A stretch of DNA of 64,000 bases from Tyto alba. Its lineage: Eukaryota; Chordata; Aves; Strigiformes; Tytonidae. The notes under the pieces are model-generated. The model saw only the letters and a list, made by a program, of their open reading frames with translations, was not told the origin of the DNA and did not search any database. The DNA lies in the NCBI RefSeq assembly GCF_018691265.1, contig NW_024881321.1, positions 23,100,198-23,164,197 of the forward strand. The letters are read 5' to 3'. The number at the start of each line of letters is the position of its first letter. Position 1 is the stretch's first letter. The translations under genes and the position numbers were made by a program. Positions 36,543 to 48,480 of this stretch are shown piece after piece.

Positions 36543-37614
36543 TGTTGTGGTTTAGGCCTGATTGGCAGCCAACCACAATGCAGCAGCTCTCTCTCCCTTC
36601 CCCTCTGGCAATGAGAAGGGACAGAGAGCCAGGATTGGGGTTCAAGATAGGACTGGGATGGGGAAAAATCCTCCTTTCATGATCATGAGCAAAAGGAAGA
36701 CTCGTCAGGGGAAGAAAAAAAGAACACACATTTATTACAGACACTAACAACACATAACAGAGTAGGACAGTGAGAAGCATTGCCACATCTTAAGAACACC
36801 TTCCCCCCACCCCTCCCTTCTTCCCGGGCTCAGCTCTGCTCCCGATATCTCTACCTCCTCCCCCAGCGGTGCTAGGGCAGGGAATGGGGGGTGCAGTCAG
36901 CGCTGTCACTTCCCTTATCTTCAGTGAGGCGAGTGTCCGAAACTTGTTCCTCCTGCTCCATCGTGGTCCCCCTCTCACAGGAGACAGTCCTCCACAAACT
37001 TTCTCCGACATGAATTCCTCCCATGGGCCGCAGCATTCCCCACACTGCTCTGTCATGGGTCACTAACTTCCTCCGACTGGATTCTCTCCCACAGCTGCAG
37101 CCCTTCCTAAACTGCTCCGGCGTGGGACTCCCCCGCATGCTGCAATCCTTCCAGCACTGAATTACAGCAGCGGGGCTACCTTTTCCCATGAGACCCCGGC
37201 CTTTTTCGGGCACAGAACCTTAATCATCTAAGCAGGAACAACAGGCCATAAATCCATGTCTGCTCCACCGTAGATCTTCATGGGTGGCAGGGGGGGTCTG
37301 CCCTGCCGTCTCACCACAGGATACATGGGGGTCTCTGCTCCGGCACACCTCCCTCCTCCTTTCTTCCTCCGTTCCTCCACTGACTTTGGTGTTCATGCAG
37401 CTGCAGCAACTCCTCCTCACAAGTCCGACTGCACGTCACCACGTCCCTTCTTAAATACGTTATCGCAGAGGCACAGCTGATTGACTCAATTTCACAAACA
37501 GGAGTGGAGCTGACATGGAGCTGGGGGAGCTTCAAGAAGCTTCTCACAGGGGGCCGCCCCGGTAGCCACCTCCCCTGCCACCAAAAATCTCCACCACTCA
37601 CTCAACCCAGGACA
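36543..37614 (-). mobile_element. solo LTR, 1.07-kb avian ERV family, subfamily X
   Basis: On the minus strand it begins TGTCCTGGGTTGAGTGAGTG and ends at the plus-strand TGTTGTGGTTTAGGCCTG. A perfect 5-bp target duplication, ATTAC, lies at 36538-36542 and 37615-37619. It shares the subfamily variants of the 5' LTR at 24529-25600 (CACCAAAGTCAG; a missing-block form of the CCCTAGCACCGCTG segment). The complement of AATAAA is intact near 36732. Being inverted relative to the copies at 12101, 24529 and 25951, it could pair with them. Confidence 0.95.
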
Positions 37615-37619
37615 ATTAC

Positions 37620-40600
37620 ATATATAAATAAGTACATAAATGAATTCTCTTTAAAAGTACTAATATTTAAGAAAATAACAGAAAAGTATCTTGAATATTT
37701 TAAACTTTGTGAGTTACGCCAATAGTGGCAATATTACATTCATAAATTCCTAATCATTCAGGATCTTTATAGAAAAAAATTCTAAAACACAGTGCTGCAA
37801 GATTAGTTGACTCTACAGTGATGGATATTTATGTTAAAATTATAGGTGTCTCATCAATGTAATCTGCCTTAATACGATTTATACTTATTTACTTTTTAAT
37901 AAGTAGCACCTTCAGCTTTGTTTTGTTTTGGATTTTGTTTTGCTTTGTCTGCTCTTTTTTAATAACTTCAGTAAGACCCATTTAAAATAAAAATACTTAT
38001 TCTGTCCTACTTGTTAAGTATCAGTTGTAATGAGACAGAATTTGAAGAAATTACATTTAATGTGTGTATCTATTGCTCCTTTTCAATCATCTAGTTTGTG
38101 GAATCTTCCCAAAACTTAGAGCTTTTTCATCTATCTAATCTCTCCAAGTAATTGGCTTAACAGCAGTCATGTAGATAAACTATATTTACAATTGCTTTAC
38201 GGAAATCAGTTTGCATAAGACTTCTTTTGAGTTAAAAAAAAAAAAATCTCTAATTTGATTAAGGTTTCCTATGATTTTTTTTTTTTTTTTTTTTTAAATA
38301 AAAAAGGAAAAGTGTGTTAAAAATCAGAAATTAAATCTTCAGGGTTAGTTATTCCTTCTTTGCTATGATATTTCCTTGGAAAATATTTGTTATTTAAAAA
38401 ACAAAAATATCCCCCAAACCCAACTAGTGAATTTTTATTTTGAGGACAGTATTTCCTATTAAAACCCATACACAGTGTACACTCTGCTGTATAGGGTATG
38501 TTCACTTGTTTTCCTAGGTCATTGTAAGTATACCTATTCTGTATCAAACTGTTTTCCCTAATTTTCCCATTAAATCTGTGAATAGAAGACAGACTCTATT
38601 GATTTATTTAGACTATAGAAATATCTCAGAGTAGAAGACCATTCAGTAATTTTGACTTTGTAAGGGTGTCTGATGTATATTAGAATGAGCTACAGGCATA
38701 ATGCTTTGATGAATCAATTCAGTTTATAGAGTAATGGAAGTATATTCTAATAGATTGAGTATACATAAGAACACATTAATTTTACTTTTGTTTCATATGC
38801 TGACTCTCCATGACTACAAGAAATTCCCTTAACTTGACGACATTGTTTTCTACATTCATATTAAGTGTGGAAAATAATAACTTACTACTTATTTGACAAC
38901 AAAGTTTTCTGCTTATTTACCTCCTGACTGTGGAACTATTGCTTGCATTGTTGAACGCTGATTTACATAATTAAACTTATTGCTTTCAATGGGACTAGTC
39001 ATTTAAGCAAGGTAGCAATCTCCAATGTGAACAAGCATTTCATAGTTCCACTTAAATGTGAACAGGCATTTTCTTCAGGATATCATCCTGCGGCTACCAA
39101 AGTCTGCAAATGACCCTTTGATTTCAGAAGGTGGAATAATACCAGTATTAAATTTCTTGCAGATGAATTGCCAAGTGTTATTGTAAAAATCCTCAAGAGA
39201 AAAAAAAAAAAAAATTACTTTGATTTTAATAAGACATGCTAACTTACACTAGTTAACCTAGAAAACATATCTACTTATGATATATATATATGTGTCCTTT
39301 CACTGAAATTGCATGACAGCTGAGTAAAAGTTTAATTATATATTACAAATTTAAATAGGACTGTTCTTATATTTAACCTATTCACAGATAGATCAGAAGT
39401 CTCATTTAGTGATGTATAAGTGAATCCTCTACTAATATATGTGGGCATATAGTAGGAAGTAATATAAAATATTTGGTTAAAAACTAAATTTCAGGATTGT
39501 CATGAATGAAGCCCAGAGAGTAACTTAGCCCTCTAGCCAACCTGATTGGTGTCAAACATCAGCTGGTGTGCAACACGAGAAGCTCAAATGTGGACATTTA
39601 GATGTAGATGTCTTCAACCTACACCAAAAATCCCCCTACTGAGTCACTGACTTTCAAATATGCTGCAAAACATTTATCTGAAGTTACTTTGAAAGTATTA
39701 GATGATTTAATAACATTTTTTTTTTATTTGTAGATTGTGATTCATGGCTCTAACTCAAAATTAAAATTGCAAATTCCATTCTATTGCAGTAAACTAACAA
39801 AGTTCTTGTCTTCAAAACCTTTTATATACTATCCTTGTTTATGCACCCTTCCTTTTGTTCTAACACACTGCTTATATATCATCTCCATTTCCAAAGATAT
39901 TTTTATAGCTGCTTCTCCACAAATATACGTGCATTTTCTTATACACTATTTCATCTGATGTGTCTAGTAAACATAACTTCATAAATTCATTCTATAGTAA
40001 ATAAGATGATAAAAGCTTATCCAGAGTTGAAGGGGGAAATGTGCAGACTACCTTCATATGAATTGTCTTCTGAAGAAACCTATATTTCTCTATTAAATGT
40101 TGGCTTTACTGAGAGAAAAATTATCTTTAGGCTAAAGTCACATTTTGAGAACTCCCCTCATTTTCTATATTTGAAACCTAGTATCACTTGAATTAGTATT
40201 GGCATCACTTAGAAAGTTATCTCTGCTTCTGATTTTTTCATGCTTCTTTGGATTCCACAGTACCAGATATTAATAGAAGTCAGAACAAATATATATTATG
40301 TCTATAGGTGAATTTATGTTTGTAAGCCTATGTGTATATACAGATATGCTGGAAATATAAACCTATTACCACATACCTATTTCTGTTTACATAAAAAATG
40401 TAAGATAATCTATAATGCCTGATCCATTTACATATACGTACAAACCACATCCACTAATACATTATTGTGGTCCTTCCTTGATAGCTTGTTTACTTTATTT
40501 GACATTTATGGGATTAGTGGGATTTTTGAATGGCTTCTAAATTTAATATTAAAGCAACTAACAATGTGCAACAATGATGTCACAGTGTTGTCGGCATCCC

Positions 40601-41260
40601 CTCTGAAGGTTAATCAGGAATATTTCACTTCCACATATCATCCACAACCTGCAGGATTATACAAAGTAGGCCTTTACCCTTCATGCAAAGGAAAAAAGAG
40701 AAGTTTATTTTCCTTTTATTAAATTTTAGCAGAGTGCAAACACAGTACATCACAAATGGTGATAGCAAAAGCACTAATAGACTCATTTCAGAGTAGAAAA
40801 TAAAATGTAATTGTTGCTGTTTGAAACTTATGTGAAAGTAACAATCTGTCAAGACTAATGAAATTTAACAGGACTATTACAAGTGCTGTTTCTATTTGAG
40901 AGTGACTGTGTTTATTTTTTTTTATTTCAAGTTGAAAATAATAAACGTAAGAGACATCACCAGGATGACTCTCAAGTGATTCAGAATGAGGCATTTTAAA
41001 CTATTGTTATGTGGTTGATTTTCTGAATAAAATTAAAATAAAAGCAATGATTTTTTGATATTCAGCTACATTTGCTTCATCATTCATACTGGCATTGTAT
41101 TTAAGCAGAGTGAGTAATATCCACAGCTATGGTGTTTAAAAATACAGCTACAGCAGAATATATATCAGTAGGATTTCCTTATCCACAGAAACTGTAGAAA
41201 TGGTTATTTAAGTGGTCATATTGTTGGACTACTTAACTAACACCTGAAGAGCTAGTCTGA
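37620..41260. other. AT-rich intergenic DNA with a small direct repeat
   Basis: T/A runs lie at 38239-38250, 38276-38295 and 39201-39214. A 17-bp imperfect direct repeat, AATGTGAACAAGCATTT, occurs at 39024-39040 and 39055-39071 (one mismatch, 31-bp spacing), in a stretch (38880-39150) that looks less random than its surroundings. No transposon is seen. Confidence 0.4.
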
Positions 41261-42337
41261 TGTTGTGGTTTGAGCTCAGAGGGCAACTGAGCACCACATA
41301 GCCACTAACTCCTCTCTTCTCTTCCAGCGACGAAAAGGGACAAATGAGCCAGACTTGGAATTTGAGATAGGACAGGGAGGGGCAAATCACCCATTATGGT
41401 CATGGGAAAAAAACAGACTCGATAGGGGAATTAAAAAAAGAACATACATTTTTTATTACAGACACTAACAACAACACTTAACAGTGTAGGACAGTGAGAA
41501 GCATTGCCACATCTAGAGAATACCTCCCCCGGCTCCGCTCTTCTTCCCGGGCTCAGCTCTGCTCCCGATATCTCTACCTCCTCCCCCAAGCCGCACAGGG
41601 GCAGGGAATGGGGGGTGCAGTCACTGCTGCTGATTCTTCCATCTTTGTGGGGGGAGCTTCTGGAACTTCTCCCTGCTCCATCATGGTCCCCCTCTCACAG
41701 GAGACAGGCCTCTACAATTTTTCTCCAACTGGAGTCCTTCCCACAGGCTGCAGCATTTCCTTACACTGCTCCGTCATGGGTCACCAACTTTCTCCATCTG
41801 GAGTCCCTCCCATGGGCTGCAGCCCTTCCTGAGCTGCTCCAGCATGGGACATCCCTGCATGCTGCAATCCTCCCAGTGCTGAACTACAACAGCGGGGTCT
41901 ACCTTTTCCCACAAGACCCTGGCCTTCTTCAGGCACAGAACCTTGATCATCTAGGCGAAAACCACAAGCCATAAATCAGTGTCTGATCCACTGTAGATCT
42001 TCATGTGTGGCAGTGTGTGGCAGTCCTGCCATCTTATCACAGGATACAGGGGGGGGCTCTGCTCCGGCACACCTCCCCCCTCCTTTCTTCCGTCATTCCT
42101 CCACTGACCTTGGTGTTCACGCAGTTGCTGCAACTCCTCCTCACAAGTCCGATTCCTCCTCACCACATCCCTTCTTAAATATGTTATCGCAGAGTCACAG
42201 CCGATTGGCTCAGTTTTGGTGCAGAGGCGAATCTGACTTGGAGCTGGGGGAGCTGTGATAAACTTCTCACAGGGGGCCACCCTGGTAGCCCCCTCCCCTG
42301 CTACCAAAAACCTCACCACCCATTCAAACCCAGGACA
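41261..42337 (-). mobile_element. LTR, 1.07-kb avian ERV family, subfamily Z, next to a gag remnant
   Basis: On the minus strand it begins TGTCCTGGGTTTGAATGGG and ends at the plus-strand TGTTGTGGTTTGAGCTCAGA. It is closest to 15202-16274 in its sequence variants. The flanks TCTGA (41256-41260) and CGTCA (42338-42342) do not match. Upstream on its strand lies a retroviral gag fragment, which makes it formally a 3' LTR, but the junction (TTTATGTGACG) has no polypurine tract, so a deletion or a separate insertion joined them. Confidence 0.9.
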
Positions 42338-43293
42338 CGTCACATAAACAATTGTAGCAGATATTGGGATATCAATGGATTCTTATTTATGCCTGGCTTG
42401 TATGCAGGCAGCTTTTGTGATGGATGTAGAAATCTCGTTAAAGGATTTTATGTGGATTATGGAGGGTTCACCTCATTCCATAGCATCTAATCCCGCTGTC
42501 CGATAAATTATCCTGCTGGTGATAGGGATCCATTTGCCAGGCTAGGTCCTAAATTTAAAAAAACTCCTGGATCCCAAAAGCCATTTGGTTCATCTTCACT
42601 CAAATTTATTTGGTCCCCACCACTTAGGCAGACTCTCCACAAATATTGTTTCAGTTTCACCTGACTTTCTACTGTAATTTTCTTGTCAAGTGTAACAGAT
42701 TCCAGGGAGTGCTTTTCACAGTATATTGGAGTGCATTACCCTGACATCCTTCAGACTGTTCTGTTTTAATTATGGGTCTGGCTTCACATTTGGGGGGATA
42801 TGAGGGAAGCAAATAATTATCTTGCTCTCGTTCACCGTCATCAGGGTTGCCCCATATATTTCCATTCCACTCTTCAGGGGATAAAATCAATTTCCTAATT
42901 TGTACGGGGACTGGGGAGCCTGCATAAGTATAATTTCAACATTTTCTTCCAATTTTTGCTTTTCTTCTTTTCTTCCTGTAACTGTTTCTTCAGCTGCTCC
43001 ATTTTCAGGGATAGTAATAACTCAGCTGCCTTCCTGCCTTCTATTTTCTCTCTCAGGTATTTTTTCTCTTTATTCTGTGTTTTCTTATCCTGACAGACGG
43101 TTTCTAGACAGATGCCTAACATTTTACAAATAATCCCTTTTCCTTTTCCATCCTTTATATGGACCATGGCCATCTTTACCTGCTCTTCCACAGGTTTCCC
43201 ATCGTGCTAATTATCACGAACCCATTCTTCTGAGCTTTTGGGACTTGGACTTATTCCATGCTTCTGTAAATCATCAGTGATACTACTTGCCAT
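42338..43293 (-). pseudogene. broken ERV gag fragment (N-terminal half)
   Basis: Gag is the retroviral structural polyprotein. A start codon at 43293 (-) opens MASSITDDLQKHG and is stopped after 28 codons. The same frame resumes at once and runs to 42895 with a Lys/Glu-rich coiled-coil stretch (about 43090-42930). Another frame (42890-42669) holds SYPPKCEARPIIKTEQ and QYTVK, typical of the matrix-to-capsid border of avian ERV gag. Capsid-like residues go on, with further stops, to about 42430. The rest of gag, pro, pol and env is missing. Breaks seen are an early nonsense codon, at least two frame changes, and truncation at the LTR. It is certainly non-functional. Confidence 0.78.
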
Positions 43294-44438
43294 CCTGCTG
43301 AATACACCAATTTGTCACCTGATCCATCACAACATTGACACACTTACACACATGTTAATATAGTCATTTTTAAAATAATTAATGAAAGAGACATTTAATT
43401 TGTAAATTTATGGACAGTAAATGTAAATCTGTATACGGTACCTAGATGTCTTTCTAAAAAGAGGTGTTATTTGGAAATATAGTATTGCTCAAGTCCAATT
43501 GCTGCAGAACAGAAATAAACTTAGTAAACAACTTTTTCACATTTAGCAAGTGGCTATGAAATGACACTTTATATATCAGGTATAGTCAATGACAACTGAC
43601 ATTTCAATTCAAGATAAACTGCAATTTTCAGCTGTCACTACTAGAAAAAAAACACATTTTTATTCTAATTAACTTTTTCGTCCTTAGAGCACAGACTAAG
43701 TTTTTACTTTAATGCTTTGTGGCATAACTAGGTAACTTATAATACCCTGACACTATGTCACATCTTGATAGATAAGTTCTTTAAGGTCCCTGCAGGTATA
43801 GGATAACTTTAGTTTTGACAAGACTGATGAAGACATGAGTCTACACCATTTCCATTAAAAAAAAAAAAAAAAAGAAAAAGAAAAAGAAAAAAATGCTTAA
43901 GTAGTAATAGTAAATGAAAAAAAAAAATTTTGTAATGACAAGTTAGGAATTAAAAAGCCCCGATATTTGAGTAGTGCTATCCTGATTACCAGATCTTTCA
44001 AGGTCTAGGGGAATTTTACTTTGCTGCCTTCAAGCTTTGAAGAGGGGTTCAAATAACTAAACAAACAAAAGGAACAACAAATTAAAAACCCCATTAATTT
44101 CTTAATTCATAGCTCATAATGTAAATAAGGAAATTTATTAATAGATACTATGTATCAACAACAACATAGAAAAGCTGCAACTACCAAATTGCTTCAGAAG
44201 TTTTTTGTTTATATTAATTTGCTTTTGTTTTTTTTGCTTCTTCTGAAAGGTAGAATAATTTCTGGAAGTGATTTACCTTGTAACTTGAAAGCATGGCATT
44301 CTTTCTTATCCCTGTAGAGAAACATTTGATAGTATATTTGCAGAGAAGAGCACAGTTCATGCAGATGTAACTTAGTCTGTTTATTTCTTGACACTGAACT
44401 GTGTACATTTAACTTTTTCTTAATACAGTGTTTATATA
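43294..44438. other. AT-rich intergenic DNA
   Basis: The first 40 bp may be gag leader on the minus strand. An A-rich tract with AAAAAG repeats lies at 43858-43894. No primer-binding site or second LTR is seen on the gag side. Confidence 0.4.
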
Positions 44439-45440
44439 TGTATGTAGTTTGTGTATGGTGGGGTTTTGGTAGTGGGGGAGGGGCTATGTGGGTGAGTTCT
44501 GTGAAAAACTTCTAGAATCTCCCCTGGCTTCAAGTTGGACCTGTTTCTGGCCAGGGCCAAACCAATGAGGGACCAGTGGCTGTGCCTCTGCAATAACGTA
44601 TTTAAAAAGGGGAACCTTTAGGGTGGAGGATGAGTTGTGGGGGAAATACCTATGCAAACACGGAGGTCAGTTGGATAAAGGAGGTGGAGGAGGAGGTGTG
44701 CCAGAACAGAGTCATCTGCAGCCTGCAGTGAGAGGGCAGGCTGTCACCCTGCAGCCCATGGAGGTCCATGGTGGAGTAGTTGCCCACCTGAAGCCTGTGG
44801 AGGACCCCACATTGGAGCAGGTGTCTGTGTCTGAAGAAGGCCAGAACTCTGTGGGAAGCCTGTGCTGGGGCAGTTTATTATTGGGAGAGCTGTGGCTTGT
44901 GGCAGAGACCCCTGCTGGGGCAGTTCATGAAGAGCTACAGCCCTGTGGGAAGGACTCATCTCAGAGAAGGTCATGCAGAACTGTCTCCCATGGCAGTGAC
45001 CCCAAGCTGGAGGAAGGGAAGAGTGTGAGGAGTCCTCCCCATGAGGAGAAAGGAGCAGTGGAACAGACTGCAACTGTCATTCCCCAACCCCCTGTGCCAC
45101 TCGGGGGGAGAAAGTAGAGAAATTGGGAGCAAAGCTAAGCCCGGGAAGAAGGGAGGGGTGGAAGGAAGGTGTTTTTAAGATGTGGCTGTATTTCTTACTG
45201 TCTTGTTCTGTTTGAATGGTAAATTATTGGTGGTGGTGTTCAAATTAAATTGATGTTCTTTCTTTCCAAGTTGAGTCTGTCTTTTGTCCATGACCATAGT
45301 TGGTGAATCATCCCTCCCTGTCCTTGTCTCAATCTCTGAGCCTTTTGTTATGTTTTCTCCTTTCCATCCCACCACTGGCAAGGAGGAGTGAGCGAGCGGC
45401 TACATGGTGTTCAATTGCCCTCTGGGTTTAAACCATGACA
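44439..45440 (+). mobile_element. solo LTR, 1.0-kb sister family
   Basis: It starts TGTATGTAGTTTGTGTATGG and ends AAACCATGACA. The TATA-like TATTTAAAA lies at 44599-44607. The body carries units of the CTGTGGAGGACCCCACATTGG type, and it aligns over its whole length with the minus-strand copy at 55828-56843. The flanks ATATA and GTATG share three of five bases, a possible decayed duplication. An open frame of 164 codons (44623-45117) is created by the GC-rich repeat units and is not a gene. Confidence 0.85.
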
Positions 45441-48400
45441 GTATGGAACTACAGTGCATCAAAATGTCCTATGAGTATGTCTTATGACTTTGTTAATAGA
45501 GAACAGGTATTAAAAAACTGATCTAAGTTACCACTTACCTGACTTACTAATTATGAAGCCTTTAATTTGACAATCAAACTTTTCCCTGAATCTTCAAAAT
45601 ATATATGAGTACACGGGTATATGTGTATAAAACCCAGATATCTTAAATCATAGCTGAATTAATAGAATAATGTGTATAGATAACTCAAAAATAATTTATT
45701 GTGCATATTTCACTTAAAATATAATTTATCAAATATTTTTCCACAAGTGGGTGTTCCATTAGAAAATGCCTGTTTGTTCGGATTCAACCTTTCTGAAAAA
45801 ATACACCTTTCCCTGAAATTTTCAAATGGAAGATTCTGAGTCTGAATATTACATTTCTAGTAAAAGTCAGACCTTTGTCACAGATGTTGCGTCCCTTAGA
45901 TATTTATTTTGAACATGATACAAGGTTTTAATTAAAATCTCTGTTCAGAAAGATATATGTCCAATCTCATTTCTATACAGACCTGTAGAGAAACTGGCAT
46001 CTGTGAGATTCCACAGACATCTTTGTTTAGAGCACTCACTGAGGACTTGGGGCCCCTGATCCTTTAAGTTACAAGAGATGCCATACTGTGTTTTCCATAT
46101 CCTCTACAAAAGCGGTACCTACTAAAGTTTAAAGTGACTTTCTCCTTTTGGACCTGATTTTTTCAATAATTTTGTATTACCAGGGAAGTGAAACATTTGA
46201 AAAACTTTCACAGCTCCCAGAAAAGAACAAAAAATAACCTATTAATGGTAAAAAAAATACCCCATTTTCTATCCCTCTGATCTCATTATACCATCCATGC
46301 TACTGGTTTGTAACACTATTCTGAACTGAAACATACACTGCTCTGTATTTGAATTCATTAGTCTGACCTGATGTGTCACAGAAGAGATTTAAAATAAGTA
46401 CAGAGTATACAAGGTATGTGTTTTCTTACTTAGTTCCATACATTTAAAATATATTATGTGTAAATTCATAGTCACTCTTTTTTTTTTTTTTTTTTTTTTT
46501 GAATGGAAAGTCTATCTTGTTGGTCAGATAAATGCCTAAACTTTCAAGATTTTGTTATTTAAAATGATGCTTTAACTCATGCTTTCAACAGTCAAAAAAT
46601 GCATTCCTCAAAATATATAATTATCTGAATATTATTTCTTGCCTATTTTAAAAATAAATCTCATGATGAGGAAATGAACACACAACATTTGTATCTATTT
46701 GTACTGTAAGCAAAGAAAGAGATGAAGGGAATTGAATAGCTACAAGTAAATACACACCATAGAAGTAAATTCAATATACTGTAACACTGTATTTTTTTTA
46801 CAACAGAAGTGTTGAAGAAAATTCTTACTCCCTTAGAATTCTAAACAGCTGTCTCCTGAGGACCTGGACTTGTTGCCCATGAATTACACAGGTTGTGAAA
46901 CAAAAGCTAGAAAACTATAGGAACTGAATCCAAGAAAGAGACATACTGAAGCTTTAAAATTGGTATGTGGCAGCAGCTGGGAATAGTTCTATTTGTATTA
47001 GTGTTATCAAGATTGACTGTGCTAGCAATACTTGCTTTTCTTGTAAAACAGCTAGAACTAAGGTTCTGGTCTTCTTGCATTCCTCTACAGCAGAAAGTCC
47101 ACATTTCTCAGCCTCTTAGAAAGGATTTACATGAACTAGAACAAATTTCATTATTTATTAATTTTAATACATCTAAAAAGATACAGTTATATGTCCCTGT
47201 AGGCATTCTGAAATTAAACCAGTAATCTTCAGTTTTCATATAATTACATTTAGAACAATAAAGAGTGTCATTACAGAAATATGTGTTAATTCATCTCATT
47301 TGCACATGTAAGGTTATAGACCTATCATAACCTTCAAAGAAATAACCATTATTTTCAAAATTTAATTAATCTGTCATAGGATTTGAAAGGAAAAACATGA
47401 ATCATATGGTATAATATCAAAACAATTTAAGTATTACAATAAATTTAATCGATATATCAAGGTGTTAAAACCCTCTCATCATCTGATCATCAAACAGATA
47501 GAGTCACTATGTTTAATTTTATGTTAATAAACATCTTGATTGTTTCTGAGTTCCTAAGCATAGTGCTTGTCCCAGCCTGCATCACAGCTCCATCTCAGGG
47601 TGAAACAAGGTGCACACCTCTTTCTAATCATTTCACATTACCCAGTTTCCCTGAAAATAAAATCTAGAAATAACAGAACATGGTAATTTAAATGGAACTT
47701 CAACATCACTCAGATGGTCAACTGATGTTCTGGTTACATGAATAAATGATGATTATGAATACATGGTTCAAAAGTACAAAATCTGCAATACAACTATGTG
47801 CAATTTAGCTGTAGTATAAAAATTAAAGGGCATGTCTACATAATCTTTTGCAGAAAGTTGCAAGTGAGCTCTGCCTATGCTGAAGCTGACTAAGCTTGTA
47901 GTAATAGTGCAGCATTAAATCCAAACTAATAAATGTTTGATTCATGGTTGAAGTTTAGTACCACGTTAATGCAGATATATGGCTTCCATTTAGCTTGGAG
48001 CATGAGTAGATTCTGTTTTCAAAAGGTGATGTAGACTTACACTGAAAGCATATTATGCACAAAGGCATTGGAATAGTCTCCAATAACAGTATTAAAGAAC
48101 CAAAATAAGAAAATGAAGGGAATGTAGAAAGAAGAAAACTGTCTAGGTGCATGTGGCTGGCCAGAATGTAATTTACAGTGGCACAGGACAACCTTCAGTT
48201 TTTATATTTCTGAAGGAAAATTTATGATTTTTCTCCTATGCCTCTCCAATAAAGCCATTCTGTTATTGATTTTCTTTTGTTTTATTTTCCTTATAAAACT
48301 TTCAATGTCAACCTCGTATTAGGAAAAATCAGGTTTTGCCCTACAGATAATGGTACTTACTGTGTTAGAAAAGGTTAGACTCTACCACAAATGACAACCA

Positions 48401-48480
48401 TAACTGCTCTGAAGTCCTTTCTTTGTCCTACACATAATTGTGCATTGAAGTAAAAAGAGCCATGTTGAAGTACATTGAAA
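45441..48480. other. AT-rich intergenic DNA
   Basis: A T-run of about 22 lies at 46479-46500. The frames at 46907 (-) and 46965 (+) overlap on opposite strands and have no domain. Confidence 0.4.

Noticed and set aside
44623..45117. 164-codon frame, Gly/Glu/Gln-rich
   Set aside because: It is the internal repeat array of the sister LTR and not a coding gene.
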